DNA of 64,000 nt from Girardinichthys multiradiatus (GCF_021462225.1 NC_061808.1:19071119-19135118); one strand, 5' to 3'. Positions 1-13,455 are shown, counted from the first letter of the stretch. A program made the numbers and translations. Notes: a model not told the origin generated them from the letters alone.

Positions 1-1683
1 TGTTTAAAGTCCTTCTGAGATGCCTGAGAAGTATGAGAGTAGAGTTAAACAGCTCTGCCCCTCCCCACCTATTGCTATTCCCTGCTGGTGCAGGCAATTC
101 CTACAGTTTTACGATCACAGAGTGTGGACAAGCTCCAACCGGGCAGATGTCTTGACCAATGAACCAGCTAATTTTAGCTTGTGATAATGTTAAAGAGCAA
201 AACATCAAAAACATTTTATATTCTGCCCAGGAAGCCCTTGAAGAACCCCTACTAAGATTACTGGACGGTGATTTTCTAATTTGAATAATCATATGTTTCC
301 AAATCAAAATATCAACAAAGAAATGTTACAGATAACATCATTATGGGTGTAATCATCAGCATGTTAGATTATTTTAGAACTAACAGGAAGGGAGGGTGAA
401 ATACGATGATATTTTACAGTTTTGTTTTCATTTTTTGTGTAAACACTTAAGGTTATCATACTATCAGAACCTCATACCTACCTCTGGGCCACCACGGGAG
501 GTAATAACACATTTGACAGTTTATTTAAGACTTAGCAATAGGTAGGCATCATTTTTAGCACTGCACATCATGACAGCAAAGTGGTGCTTTATGACTCCTT
601 TAGCTGCATCATTGAGTGAGAACCGTTCAGTTTATAAACTTTAACAGTTTTGTCTTTTTGGTAATAAATGATTAAGGTGTGACTAAAACAATATAAGCAG
701 TCAGAGAATAAACGAGGAGCCCATAGAGCAAAAAGAAGACTGATCACAGGCATACAACTAAAACACCTAATTAAATCAGGAAGACACTCAGAAAACTGCC
801 TGCTTTATTGGACTGTCACTGAGTTCACTCCCTGCCTCCAGCGCAGTCATGCCACTCTGAGGGGAAAACAATTTTCTTGTTGTTATCATGTGCAGAATGC
901 CTTGCTATTCTCCCTCACGCACGACAGCAGACTTTGTTTGCAAAGGAAGGGTGGCCCTGAGCCGAGCGTATGACATCTATTACTGGTTAGTTTACAATGA
1001 GCGACGAGGTCACAACAGGCAGTGTTTTTACATACTGATGATTTTCAACCCAGAACAACAGGTAGCTCTCATCCACCAATACTGAGTCTACAAACAAGCA
1101 CCATCAACATTCATTTAATTTACTTAACATGACGTCACATGGATTCGATTAGACATGGGAAAATGCTATTAGATTTAGAATGACGGTGTGGGGATGTAAC
1201 TTTATGTGTCTATGAAATTGTTGTTGTCAATTTTTTTATTAAACTTTTTTTTAATTTCACACAAAACTCTTGTGTAAAAGTCCCCAAAAAAGAACCCACG
1301 TAATATAATTAATGTCTAAATTTAATTTAGGTGTGTATTTATAGTGCATTAAAAATAAATGTAATTTTGATAAAGCACAAACAAGTTTCAAAGAACTCTT
1401 TCTTAGGTTCTGAGCTTGCTTTTAAACCCATACAGTTAAGTGTAGTTATTTTGCTGTAAGTATTCAAAGTGTCATTTCACTTGCAGGAAAAGTCAAGATT
1501 AAAAAACGTAATTCTTTTTAATGTCATCAAATGAGTACATGCCAAAATACAATGACCAATTTTAATTACTTGGATCATTCCAGGAAGCTTCAAACCTGAC
1601 AGATTTGCAATCGAAAGCTATGCCGCATTTTCACCACTTTTGTTTTTTCCTGATTAGGGTCAGAATATCTCTCCACTTCTCAC
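1..1683. other. AT-rich non-coding DNA, probably intron or intergenic
   Basis: I see no convincing gene here. Short open frames lack codon structure, domains or splice context. If the exon at 1684-1923 is real, this is the intron that follows it on the minus strand, and the next exon would lie left of the window. No recognisable repeat was found. Confidence 0.4.
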
Positions 1684-1923
1684 CGTTGAAAGGTACGTGA
1701 GGCTGCAGGTGTATGCTGCAGGACAGCGCGTTGATGCCGTTGTTGTTGTGGCCCTGTGACGTGGCCACGGCGGCAGTGACGGCGGCCAGGGCCTGTCCGG
1801 CTGTGATCTGCGTTGCTCGGTCTTCGTATTTGATGTCCCCGAAGGGCAATACCATGAGCTGTGAGATGGGCAGTGACATGTCCTCCTCCTCATCATCCAT
1901 CCAATGCCTCAGCGGTAAACTCC
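1684..1923 (-). CDS. Putative internal coding exon of an unidentified host gene
   Basis: On the minus strand an open frame is bounded by a pyrimidine-rich acceptor (TATTCTCTCCAG before 1923) and a consensus donor (ACG|GTGAGA, exon end 1684). The exon is 240 bp, so skipping it would keep frame; in the open frame it gives two leading bases, 79 codons and one trailing base. The peptide has an acidic run (MDDEEED), the stretch PISQLMVLPFGDIKYEDR and an alanine-rich helix-like part (AGQALAAVTAAVA). Codons are GC-richer than the flanks, as expected for coding DNA in an AT-rich region. The frame could also run on through the donor to a stop at 1631, which would make this a last exon. I do not recognise the family and assign no function. 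The upstream island at 4.2-4.7 kb, on the same strand, would fit its promoter. Confidence 0.5.
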
Positions 1924-4189
1924 CTGGAGAGAATATAGCGGGGGTACAGGGAATAGAAACTTTAGAATGGGATGATTTTAGGCGTTAAAGTGTAAAAATA
2001 AAATGTACAAGCATGACTAATGGTTTATGAGCGTATGGTCTGTAGGTCAGTGGTGATATTTTTAATATAAAAAAATACCAAACAATCTTGCTATCAGTAA
2101 AACTTTGGCCTGTGGCAGATGGAATGATCTCATCCAATCTGCATTACATGGAAAGAAAATAATTACTCATTATAATGCCCAGTAAGAGGCTTACATGTAT
2201 GCTGTAACAATGAAAACAAACAAGCAGAGGTGGATCATCTCAGAAGCATGAAAAATGGGTATTGAAATGTATACATAAGAGAAGACAGTAGAGGCAGAAG
2301 AAGCCAAAATAAAATTGAACAGGACCCAACCATGAGGAAACAGTCTGTACAGGGAGGATTTAAAGATTTGCTGCAATCCTCAAGCATATTTTGCCAATCC
2401 TTTAGAATAATGAGCCAAATTGAGACTGAACGCCAACAAATTCCCTGTAGGTTGCTCCTCCAATGATCGACATTAAGACCTACAGTTGTTTTTCTTTCTT
2501 TCTAAACCTCACTGTCACCTGATTGATGTCTATCTGTTCTCCTAATCTACAGACGCAGACACAGTGGCAATCAGAGTGTGAGTGAAACCAAAACTCTAGA
2601 CTAGACCGGCAGTTGAGTGCGGTGCGTGCAGCAATCGTTACATGACAGAGATAACCAGTTTCACTGCTTATTGGACACTGGAGTGTGCGCTTTCTCTTCC
2701 TTGTTGGCTTTCTGCCCAACTTGGAAACAACTGTTATATCATTCCGTCAAGTGTGCCAGTAATTTTTTTGTCCTGTAAGCGGAGACAAACAGGCTGTACA
2801 AATGCAAAACTTGAAACTGGAAACACTGGTATTGTGCTTACTGAGCGAGGCAACTAAAGCCATGTTTCTCTTTGTGAAAGTTTCATTGAGCATAATGTCA
2901 TATCGTAGTGAAAGGAGGTAAACATGAACCTAAAGAAATACTAATTTGCATAAGAAGTCATTAATATTATTTCAAAATATACCTCTATTCATTTGCAACT
3001 CTCACATGTAATAAACCCGCAAAATTACATAGATTTATTGGATTGAAATAGGCAGGTTTCACCTAGCTACCACTTTTAAATTAAAGATAATTGCACAATG
3101 TGTTAACTTCTTCAGGCATGTAGTAAATAAAGACACTTGAGCAGCAAGTTTCAACAGTATCAAATGTGCACCTAACTGTGCGCCAGGGACAAAGCAAGCC
3201 CTGACTTGAATTTCCACTGGCAGTCATCAGGACTGGCACTATTAGCATAGCGCCAGACAAATAAAAAAACACAGAGGAGAGAGGGAAATATACAGAAAGG
3301 TAACACACACTCAGCACACACACATACACACACTGCTTCGGGGCAGCAGGGGAGGCCTAGCAGCGAGCACGCTGATAGTCAAGAGGCTCAAAGCCCCAGC
3401 ACAAAGTGGCTCCCTCTGCTGCACCATCTGTGCTCTCCCGACATGCAAACCTGGGCTGGGGCTCAGCTGCTCTTCACGTACTGCTTTCATATTACTACGA
3501 ATAAAGGGCATGTAAAGCAGGCAAACGCTATGAGTTTTTTTTAAGTGGATTGCTACTTTAAAGCAAAACACCCCAGTTTTCTTTTTATTAGCAAAATGTA
3601 AACTGAAGTCAAGGAAAGTTTTTTTTATGAAATAAATTATTCTAATTAAGTTACCAGTGGACCAAACGATACAGAGAGCGATGAACTATAAATATGCAGT
3701 CAACTTGTTTTTGAATCGCTAGATTGAGTCTCCGGTGGTCCACCGGTAAGATGTGGTGACTGCATCCGCACCAGCAGCTCAAAATCCCGGGCAGCTGCGC
3801 TCGTCAGACCGCTGCGATGAACAGGACAGCGCATCACTGCCAAAACAGCATCCATAGCAAAACGGCTGCAATAACGTTTATAAAATAAAGGGACCACTGT
3901 TACATAAGTTATAAAATATAGCTAGTTATGTTTTCTATAACAACTTTGACCTGGGCTAACAAGTGAAAACGTAAACTAGCTTAACTTAAAATTTGCACAT
4001 AAGACTATTTATGGTGCTTTAAGACGTTTTCTCACCTCGTTGGACAAAGTGTCCCTAAAATTTACCTAAGCCAGGTAGTAGAAACTGCGATAACTACACC
4101 CAATACCCGTCCTTACATCTTGAACACTAAGCTAACTTTTTAATCCAACAGCCAGCAACAACTGTAATAGCGAATGTTGCTAGCAGAAG
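1924..4189. other. Probable first intron of the minus-strand gene
   Basis: This lies between the putative coding exon and the GC-rich island. A short CA run sits near 3305-3330. A GC-richer patch near 3715-3860 holds a 65-codon minus-strand frame with several AG and GT sites, but none is strong enough for me to call an exon. Nothing else is recognisable. Confidence 0.35.
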
Positions 4190-4720
4190 AAAGTGCCCAA
4201 ACACCGGTCAACGTCTGCCGGGATGATGCTGTATCTCACCGGTTACTTTGTGCCCGTGCTCTCCATCCATGACAACGGGACGCTTAGCAATAATAACCCG
4301 CATATAAATCCAATTTTTAAACCGCTTTCTCCCGCCCGCCATCCGCTTGCCAGTGCCGCTCGTCGCGTCTGTGCCCGGTCATTCCCCCCCGGCTGGCTGC
4401 TTGTTTATAAACTGTGGTCCCACACAGAGTGTGCGCGCGCCAGCTCGCCCGTTACTTTTTTTCTCCCCTTTTTCAACATCAAAGCAGCCGCTTTAACACA
4501 CTCACCGCCAGGAAACGCGTTTTCCGTTGTTATCGGTGGTATCTTGACGAGTTGCCGTCACCTTGTTTTCTACGGACTGTAGCGGTGGCAGCCGTGCACC
4601 TCCTCGCATTACAACCATGAGAGCTCTGCTGGCAGCGGAGGGGTTGTTTTCCTATTTTTCCTCTTCTCGCTCTTGTGTCAAGTAATAGCCCGCCCTCATC
4701 ACTCGGACCCGCCCAGACAC
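4190..4720 (-). promoter_or_regulatory. CpG-rich promoter-like island
   Basis: This is the most GC- and CpG-rich stretch in the first 15 kb, with runs such as GCCGCTCGTCGCGTCTGTGCCCGG, in otherwise AT-rich DNA. It contains a strong minus-strand donor (see 4506-4700). Just outside it, at 4759-4766, is an octamer ATGCAAAT. Further out lie a CCAAT box (5275-5279), a GC box-like CCGCCTCC (about 5298) and an E-box CACGTG (5323-5328). Together these suggest a start region for a gene reading leftwards, possibly bidirectional. No TATA box was placed with confidence. Confidence 0.5.
4506..4700 (-). other. Candidate non-coding first exon
   Basis: On the minus strand the sequence CCTGGCG|GTGAGTGTG gives a near-perfect splice donor with the exon ending at 4506. 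The exon body is GC-rich and holds one ATG (4619-4617) with no long frame, so it is probably 5' untranslated. The start point is not defined; 4700 is only the edge of the island. Strand and spacing fit it being exon 1 of the gene with the coding exon at 1684-1923, but the link is inferred. Confidence 0.35.
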
Positions 4721-4965
4721 CCGCCCAGATCTCAATGTGAAAGGCGCCACACTGTTGTTATGCAAATAAGACATTGACAGGTTATAAAATGCTGCTTTGG
4801 CTGGTTTTTTTTTTTATTGTCTCGATTTTTGTATTTGCAGAAGTGTGTGTTGTCTATTAGGTATTAAGGGGAAGGGTTAATACTGTACATTCAGAAAAAT
4901 GAAGTAAAAGTGGCTCACAAAGGAAAATCTTGTGTTCAATGCTTAACTCATCAATATATAATCTT

Positions 4966-4966
<1 letters not shown>

Positions 4967-5027
<61 letters not shown>
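4967..5027. repeat. Compound microsatellite (CTAT)n(AT)n
   Basis: About six CTAT units run directly into about twenty AT units. This is a typical fish microsatellite, likely length-polymorphic. Confidence 0.95.
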
Positions 5028-5028
<1 letters not shown>

Positions 5029-7852
5029 ATGTTGCCTGCTATGTAAACAAGGCGAGAAAGATGCATATGTTGTTTTTCTTTTTTGTAGATGGCTTAATGA
5101 CCTAATCATTTAAAATTACACCCATTTGCTCTACTACAGATTCAAACCTGCCTTTTCATAGTTTCTTGAGATGCTCCTGTATTGTTTTTCGGGAAAAAAA
5201 AATACACTAAATGTGCTTGTGCCTTTAAGAGAACAGCCCTCTTTGCCTGGCATAACCTGGTGACAGGCGGGGAGCCAATCAGCGTTTGTTATGGACCCGC
5301 CTCCTTTTTCGGTGTATCTTGACACGTGGAAGAGTAAAAAAACAAAACAAACCCAGATAAGACATGTGACTGTCTTTAGTCCACAGCTCAGCTGATTGGG
5401 AGCTCCTGCTAGATGGGGCTGCGGCACCCGTCCAATTGCTGGGATGAATATGATGATGTGCTGTGTTCTGTCACGGCAACAAAAAGACTCACAAATGTGA
5501 TTTTCACACATTAATGTCAAAAGGATAAGCAAATGTAACTGTAAATAGCATTATACAGAGCGATGGATTTTTATTTGTTTGTAAATGTGTAAGATTTCTG
5601 TATAAATAGTGCTGTAAATGAATTTCATTATCATTATTATTATTGTTGTTATTATTAATTAATCAGTGGCCCTATTCTGTTTGCTCAACATATTGGTTCT
5701 AAACTTCGATAGACATCAATCAGGTGACACTGTCAATAACTTTGCTGTTAGGAAGATGCCCAAGATTTTTGAAGTGAGGTGCTGTTAAAATGATATAAAC
5801 TGTTGATATCTTACTTTCAATACCTTACACTCTTGATGTCTTTACTTAGCAGAAATCTAAATGATTTGCTCTGAGAGGGTGACGCTAACATCTTGTCTTA
5901 AAACAACTCCTGACTCATAAATATTTTAGTGGATTATGTAAAGACTATTTTGCGAACCTTTAAACCATTGTTATGTTTGCATGCTGAGGTTACTTGTAAG
6001 TCAATAATTACGTACAAAGGAAATGGAGCAGGTTGGTGTGCGCTACCAATGATCTTCCTGTGTGAAACACGTATGAAAAAGGAATAGGTAAAGCATTTGT
6101 GGGCAGAGTAACTACCTAGTAGAAAAGTAAGGCAGTATAGAAAACAAAAATGTTATAGTGGTTTGAGTAAATACTATTTTATTTATTATTATCCTGTCCT
6201 ACTTTTCAAACAAGAAATTACAATTACTGGAAACGCTTTACAGGTTTTGGTCTCCATGAGTTTTTCAGGCAGGATGATCAGTCGTGGTGCACTGCCTCCA
6301 ACCTACGTTCCCTGTGTAAAGAATTATTGACTTCTGTCCAAAGCAGTTTAAAGATTCTTAATATGGTGTTTACATAAACCACTTTGGCTCTTTTGAGATT
6401 GTAGCAGAAGTCCACTTTGGTCTTGGCCCCTTTCAGAATAGCCATTAGCTTCAAGGACAGGCTAATCAAGATTTCTACCAAATGAAGGGAATTATCCACT
6501 GCATGTCGATATTAGCTCATCATAACCGTTCACCAGAACCAAACTGAAAAAAAGCCTTTACTAACCTAAGTGTTGGTGTTGATGTAGCAGTTTGGAATAA
6601 GTTTTTCTTTTAAAAGGAGAGTAAAGGTTATAACTGGGATTCATTAACCATCACCTGCTGGTTAGTACTCAGCCTGTACTGATAATTGTTTGTTGATCCT
6701 CTGACATTTTTTTAAATTTAGGACATAGTTAGCATTTTTATCTTGGCACCAAACAAAATTTATATCATTCACATGTTTGAAATTAGAGTATGCCTCTCAC
6801 TTTGATCATGTGACTGGGACGGGCACTTTCACTGGTGTTGATAACCGAGTTGATAACGTGACTTAAATTGATGAAGAAGAAAAAGAAAAAATTAACAATT
6901 GGTTGTTTTTCGAGTTCGTATAAGTGGACATTTAATGCCCTTCTCTTGATAGCTGGTGATCATAAAATAAAGGGCCAAGAAGACCCTTAAAATCAAGGGT
7001 TTGGGAGAAAGATCTGGTTATAGGATCCAAGATTTTGTTTCAACCAAATCCATTTGTTTACTTTGTAATCTAAGTGAGATAATATACTGTACATATTTGC
7101 ATAAACCAATGAATAGTGGTATCTTGCTTGCTAACACTATTTTGGAATATTCCAATAAAACTCTTTAGAGCTCATGGCTTGGATTTAGATTAGAAATAAA
7201 TGTCCATAATTGTTCTTCATTATTGGAGGTAGATAAGGGATCAGAAGCTATCAATAGAGAGGACTATTATTCATATTAAATACATTTTCTTCTGCAACAA
7301 ATCATAGCTGAGGCAAAAGTTTTTTCCTTATCGAAAATGCTTTAGTTAAGTTGCTTGTGAGCTATCACTTCAGTAGAATGTCTCCCCAAAACATCCATCT
7401 ATTTTTTTCCTTTTTTAGTTTACTTTCCCTAAATATATATATATTTTCATAATGGGAGGCTAATCCAGGTGCATATGTTATCCATCCAGTGCAGTTACCA
7501 ACTTCTGGGCTGCAGGCAGTTGCTGTTACAGACTGATGCAGATAATACTATTTATGCCAGGCAGACTTTGCATACAAGCAGACATGTAAAACATGAATTG
7601 ATGTTAAATGCTAGAGTTTTAAAGCTTTTTACTCTGCAGTGTTTTACAGCTGGTGCATAAAAAAACAAATGTTAAACACTTTGCTGGATCATTGCAAGCA
7701 GCTTCATCTTGCTGTGGTATGCACAGCCGCTACTAACCTTTGGCCTCTTTGCTGGAAGCATGAAACAGATGCTGAACTGTCTTTTAAGTGCATTTATATG
7801 AAAATAGGCTGTACACTAAATCCAAAAAAATAAAAGCTCTGTTTACAATCCA
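5028..7852. other. Non-coding AT-rich DNA
   Basis: Apart from the CCAAT, GC-box and E-box cluster at 5275-5328 and a short ATT-rich stretch near 5628-5662, I see no gene or recognisable element. The 132-codon minus-strand frame at 5134-5532 overlaps the promoter-like motifs and has no domain. Confidence 0.4.
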
Positions 7853-8450
7853 GCTCAGCATTTTGTCACATTACAACCACAAACTTGAATGTATTTCATT
7901 GTGATTTGAGGTGGTAGACCTCCATAAAATGGTGCATAACTTTGAACAAGAGAAAAAAAAAATGATACATTGTTTACATTTTTTATTTTCAAATGAAAAT
8001 CCAAAAAGTGGCATATATATGTATTCAATACTTTATGGAACCAACAGCAATCACTGCAATTACTGCTCCAAGTCCCTCTCACCTTTGCACATACAGAAAA
8101 ATAATTTTATTGCTCAATATTTTTGCCAAAAAGCTTAAGCTCACTCATATTGGCTAGAGAGTGTTTGTGAACATTTGTTTTCAAGTCTTACTATGACTGT
8201 AAATTGTATTTAGGTCTGTAGTTTCACTGGGCAATTCTAACACATGAATATGCCTTGCAATAAACTATTCTATTGTAGTTTTAACACACAAGGATGCTAC
8301 CATCACCATGGTTCACCACTGGGAGGGTTAAGTCTGGGTGGTATGCAGAGTAAGTTTTTCACCACACTTGGCAGTTTGAAAACAAGTTTTATTTTTTTCT
8401 CATCTGATCATTGCACCTTCTTCTACGTGTTTGATCTGTGCGTGATTTAT
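7853..8450 (-). mobile_element. Decayed Tc1-like transposon fragment
   Basis: The sequence starts with a Tc1 terminal-repeat style stretch (TTTTGTCACATTACAACCACAAAC, then the GTGGTAGACC and GTATTCAATACTTTATGGAACC blocks). It ends with a stretch whose reverse complement matches the Tc1 transposase region around the first catalytic aspartate (TCATCTGATCATTGCACCTTCTTCTACGTG). It is truncated there, with stops in all frames. It resembles the fragments at 9.3, 23.9 and 33.4 kb, all in the same orientation. Confidence 0.7.
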
Positions 8451-9297
8451 TTTTAGTATTTTGAAGTATAAACTAAGTGCAGGACATAACTTAATGTAAT
8501 GAAACAGATTGGGATTCAAATGTCCTTTACTGCAACCCAAGTTTACAATACTACAGAGCCAGTTTCACTTCAGTCCCTGGGGGCACTCGCTGTGTCCTCC
8601 TCTGATGGATGCACTGTGACACTGGCATAAACAACAACCTTTGCTGTTGACCCTCATTGCAAGCTGGGGGCACGCCCACGCATGGCATCACTCAAAGGAG
8701 AATGAAAAAAAGTGCTGTGAAATCATGGCTGATCTGTAGGGAAAAAAATGGGGTTACTGAGTGCAAAAGAGCGAAGCAAAACAAGGCAAGTGAGACTATT
8801 TGATCCATCGTGTGAGTCAGATTTTCCCCAAGAGACAATACGTGGATGAAAGCAGATGCTGCAGCCTTTGAATGGATCGCTGGTCAGCTTCTGCAGGATG
8901 TTATGTTTTCACAATGTCCCTCTCCTTTGTTGTGCAGCTGATAACATGTGAAATGTGGCTCTCTCAACTTTTCAAAAAATTCCCATGCTCAATTTACTGG
9001 CAGTCTAGCAAACAGCCCCAACCCCTGTTCAGCCCTGCTTAAACTGCAGCTCGATGGCTCCCAACCCCCCGTCTACAGCGCCCCACTCCACAGTGAAAGG
9101 GACCCCACCCAAAAGTGGGAAAAAGCAGTCAGAAGGGGGTTGTTGTTGCATTGTCTCTACGTCTCTCTGAAATTATTTTAAGGAAATATACTTTTATTTC
9201 TCATTGAGGCTAATCACTTGTCTGTGAATAAACAACCAAGGAGGTTGTATTTATTTGGAGTTATTTAAAATCACATTTCAGTCATTGTGCAACACAG
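8451..9297. other. Non-coding DNA between Tc1 remnants
   Basis: Moderately GC-rich around 8570-8700 and 9000-9120, with no domain or splice pattern I can support. It may be host spacer. Confidence 0.35.
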
Positions 9298-10640
9298 TAT
9301 AACAGTTCCTTACAAAACTACACACGCCTTAAACTTATCACATTTCATTATCACGCTACAGCCTCAAATGTCAATGTATGCTATATGGAGTTTATATGAC
9401 AGACCACCACAAAGTAAAACCATTGAAGGAATTAAGGACAAGGATACATGATGCTCATGCTAATGTTCTTTAACAAAATTAAAATGGTAAAAGTGTGGCT
9501 CTTTGTATGCATTCAGCCCCTATGAGTTAGTGCTTTGTAGAACCACCTCTGGCTTATTTGTGTCTCTACCGGCTTTGCACATCTAGAGACATTTTTGCCC
9601 ATTCTTTAAAATAGCTTATACATAGTCAAATTAAAGGAAGATTGAATGGAGAGAATCTGTCAAGAGGAGTTTTGTCACAGATTCTCACTTTGTTGGAGCT
9701 CTGACTATATTTAAATCATTGTCCTGCTGTAGGATGAGTCTACACCCCTGTCTCAAGTCTTTTGCAGTGTTTACCAGGCTTTCTTCAGAAATGTCCTTCT
9801 TTTCACTTCAATCCACCTTCCCTCAGGAAAAGCATTCCCACAACATGATGATGCCACCACCATGTTCCAACGAAAGGATAATGTGGTCAGAGTGAATTGC
9901 ATTTTTAATTTTCTTCACACATAGTATTTTGCCTTCCAGGTGTCATTTAACTAGAGCGTCTTCTTCCACATGTTTGCTGGGTCCCCCTACATGGCTTGTG
10001 GCAAATTTTAAATTTAGTTCTTATGTCTTTCTTTTCGCCCCTCTTCCATAAAGGCTAGATTTGTGGAGTGCACATATAGTAGTTGTTCTGTCAACAAATA
10101 CCCCCTACCTGAGCTGTCAATCTTTGCAGCCCCTCCAGAGTTATCGATGGACCTCTTAGTTGCTTTTCTAGGTAATGCTCTCCTTGCCCAGGCTGCTAGT
10201 TTGGGTGGATAGCTATGTTTTGATGTTTTTGCAATTCTGCTGTAGTATTTAAATTTTTTAATGATGAATTAAACAGTGATATGTGAGAGTTTAGAAGGTT
10301 GGGATATAGTTTATACTCTAATCCTGCTTTAAATTTCTCCACAACCATATCCCTGACGTATCTGCTGTGTTTCTTGGTCTTCACAATACTGTTTGTTTAC
10401 TAATGTTCTTTAACAAACCCCTGAGGTCTTCATGGAAGAGCTGCATTCATACTAGGATTAAATTGTACACAGATGGACTTGGTTGGTGGATTTCTAAAGG
10501 CAATGGGCTGCACTGAGTTTTATATATCATACAAATGGTGGGAGATGGGGGAGGGGCATTCATATGCACTCCACACCATTGAGATTTGTATTTGCAAAAC
10601 ATTGTACTGTGACAACATGTGAACTCATTCAAGGGGTATG
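9298..10640 (-). mobile_element. Decayed near full-length Tc1-like transposon
   Basis: A Tc1 terminal region begins near 9298 (ATCACATTTCATTATCACGCTACAGCC). Reverse-complement matches to the transposase follow in order. The segment around 9955-10070 covers the part between the paired domain and the first catalytic residue (antisense of the CTTCTTCCACATGTTTGCTGGGTCC and CTCTTCCATAAAGGC landmarks). The protein start is at 10384-10330, where a minus-strand frame begins with MKTKKHSRYVRDMVVEKFK, a Tc1-type N terminus. The other terminal region runs to about 10640. Many stops and indels make it inactive. The ends are approximate because the terminal repeats have diverged. Confidence 0.75.
10196..10384 (-). 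pseudogene. Tc1 transposase N-terminal remnant
   Basis: This 62-codon frame starts with residues closely matching the N terminus of the better preserved copy at 62314 (MKTKEHTRQVRDTVVEKFK there). It then follows the helix-turn-helix region for about 30 residues before drifting. It is the only readable part of the transposase in this copy. Confidence 0.7.
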
Positions 10641-13300
10641 ATCATTTTCAGCTGTAACTTTCTTCTGTCAGTTTGCACATTTAGCTCCATACTGCTCACC
10701 ATAACATTTAATTGCGGTTTTTGTGTGACTTGAAAGTTGTATAGGCTCACTGTATGACAAAAAATTAAGCACGAAACATTTCTGGACTGTTAAACAAACT
10801 GGAAATACACAAACATAACTAGGAGATCTGATAATTTTCATATTGTTTGATGTGGTAGCAAGATATTATTCTTTTGTTTGATGTATTTATAAAACAAAAA
10901 AATCCAATAGCATGTATCCCCCAATGTCACCATTGTGAACAGCTAATTAGTGCAACATTAAGTTCCCATAACCGCACTTTTGTAATACTCACTAATATTA
11001 TTGACATTTTATCAATTACACTTGAGGTTTTTTTTTTTATCAAGTTGAACTGTTTAGGTGGAGTCTACCTGTCATCATTGTTTGTGTATTTAAGTGTTTG
11101 TTTTTTCTTTCTTTTTCCCTTTTTGGCAGCAAGCACAAAATGATGTGCAGCCGATGTACTGCATTCAGAAACACATACGTCATGTGTTGTGCAATCTCAT
11201 CCAGTGTTTTAAGTCATTTGCTGTCTTTTACTTTCTAGTGTGTCGCTTTGAGGCCTTTGAAGAGGCAAAACATCCTCTGTGTTAGCTCTGAACTCAGAAC
11301 TTGTCATCTAAACCTGAAAGTTCCTGTGCCTCTAATGTGTCAGGCACAGTGGCAGACAACGTGTCCCAGCCCATTTAAGTCTGAGCGATTTTCTTTCCTT
11401 TTTTGCCAGCAAGGAAGTGAAAACATTTCTCTTCTGTGAGTTATTTCTGATGGTGTGTACTGCTAGCAGAGGTGATAAGACTCTGAATGGTAAAATTATT
11501 CAAAGTTCGCCGCATTATAACACCATTTGCTCGGTGGCTTTTAACTTAATGGTACGTGACAAGCAGACGCTTTGTCTTCTGTCTTCAACCTGCTCCCCAC
11601 ACAAACAACTTCGTCATTTGTTTGTGCTAGTACAACATGCGCTTTCACATCCCAATTTTACAGTTTCCATCCCAGTGAAATTTAATTATCTGTCCAAATC
11701 CCTGTTTTAAGGGTCTGTTTCTCACATAAACTGATAGTGAAACAACGAAGATGCCAGATTTTCCTGTTTTTTTTGGAAAGCCTGCCCCCCCTTCATGTCC
11801 CCCTCCTCCTGCCAATTCTGTCAACACCTCTTGATTTTAGCCACAGGTACAGCAGGAGCTCTGCAAATGAATTCAGCTCTCCCAGGGTTCATCCAAAGGT
11901 AACACATTTGAAGCCCAGAACCACTCGAGGGATATATTTCCCTCACAATTATGCATGAAACACTTTAATGTGATGAATTGAGTGTAACTCTATATATATG
12001 TATAACAAATACCAGGTAAGGTTTGGAAGACTTATGTGGAAATAAATTCAAGCATTGTGTGTGCGCCAGTATGTCTTCACACATCCAGCTGCAGGGAAAA
12101 ATTGCAGGTAAATGAACTCTTAATGATTACTGAATAGCAGCAGCAGTTTGGGTGGTAAACAAATCATTTTTCAGGCATAACAGCAGTGTGATGACACCTG
12201 GGCAATATCCAAGACGGCTTCTGAATGCAGTTTGCAGGTGATCTTCCACTAGTGTAGATGTGTATTATCACTGTTGAGAGCACATGGGTGATTGTGCCAT
12301 TGTAAGGATTATAAACAGGATGTCACACTGCATCACATAATTTATCAGGAAATGGAACATTAAAAGCACCCAGACTTGTTTGGTCTTGTAGACAGCTCAA
12401 CACTTATCTTATTTTAAAAGTTTCTTAGTTAGATGTAAACAACAATCTCAGGTTTGACTCACTACTCTGTCTCGAGAACTCAATGTTCAAGAGTTCTTAG
12501 TGAAATCTTACTATACTTTAGTAAAACTACAGTCTCTAGTTCTTTGAGATTTATTTGTAGGTAGCAGACATTCTTGTGGTGCCAGATCCCTTGAAGACTT
12601 TGAAGTTTCATTAGCACCCTTATCCCAAATCTTTGAATAAATGTGTGTATTGTTTTGTTAATATAGGATAATCCCACATTTACCAAAACCAAGGTTTTTA
12701 TGAATCTGCCCAGTGAAAGGCCAGCTATGTACTTACAAGTGAAAATATTTTGAAACTGTTGAAAACATCCAGCCACATCCCTGCAGCTCAGTTTGGTGGA
12801 CCCAGGCACAGTGGATTTTGCAATCAACTCATTCCAGGAATTCTGTAAAATCTAAGTTCTTCTAGAATCCGAATCAGTCATTCTCAACAACAGCCTCAAA
12901 CAAATGTCAGATTTCAACTGTAACATTAAATCTCATTTTGTTGAAAGGCATTATTTTGTATCTGGGCAACTGGTTCTGTGGTTTGAAGAACTGGTTTTCT
13001 GTGAGAACATAAATCTTTCAGCTAAACTAATAAATGCATTTATCCAAAAGTAGCTTCCATAAAAGTGTTTTTATCCTGGCTTAGTGTTTCTGTATTTTAC
13101 TACATCTCTCTCTTGGGATCATTTATGGAATTACTGTTGTCATTAACTTTGTGAACTCTCTTGGTTTTCTTTCTTATAGAAAGTAATCCTGGCTCAGGGC
13201 TTTGGTGTTGTTTCTGCGGGGGGAATATGGAAAAGTCAACCACTCAGTGACTGGGCTTCTTCAAATTGCTAACTTTTCACCAGTTGACAATAAATCACCT
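10641..13300. other. Non-coding DNA
   Basis: No supported gene or element. Two similar pyrimidine tracts each followed by CAG-CAAG (about 11101-11135 and 11390-11415) look like splice acceptors but lead into no coding frame. Confidence 0.35.
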
Positions 13301-13455
13301 GACTTTGACTCTACTGCATTACTGTATTGGACTGATCTGAAATGAATTTGAATTAATTGGATTCTGTATAACTGGATATAAATTGGATGTGAGATAACAT
13401 TTAAAATAACATTTGCTATTAATTGAGTGCTATATAAATAACCTGAATTATAGAT
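13300..13455 (+). mobile_element. Rex1-type LINE 3' tail remnant
   Basis: The stretch with repeated AATTGGA, GAATTTGAATTAATTGGATTCTG and TGCTATATAAATAA matches the style of the 3' untranslated tail of teleost Rex1 (CR1/L2-related) LINEs, which end in GAATTG-type units. Only the tail is present; no reverse transcriptase frame lies upstream. Confidence 0.5.

Noticed and set aside
3700..3897. 65-codon minus-strand frame as an exon
   Set aside because: GC-rich and near the island, but splice sites at its edges are weak and the peptide has no recognisable feature.
5134..5532. 132-codon minus-strand frame
   Set aside because: It overlaps CCAAT, GC-box and E-box motifs, has no domain, and its composition looks regulatory.
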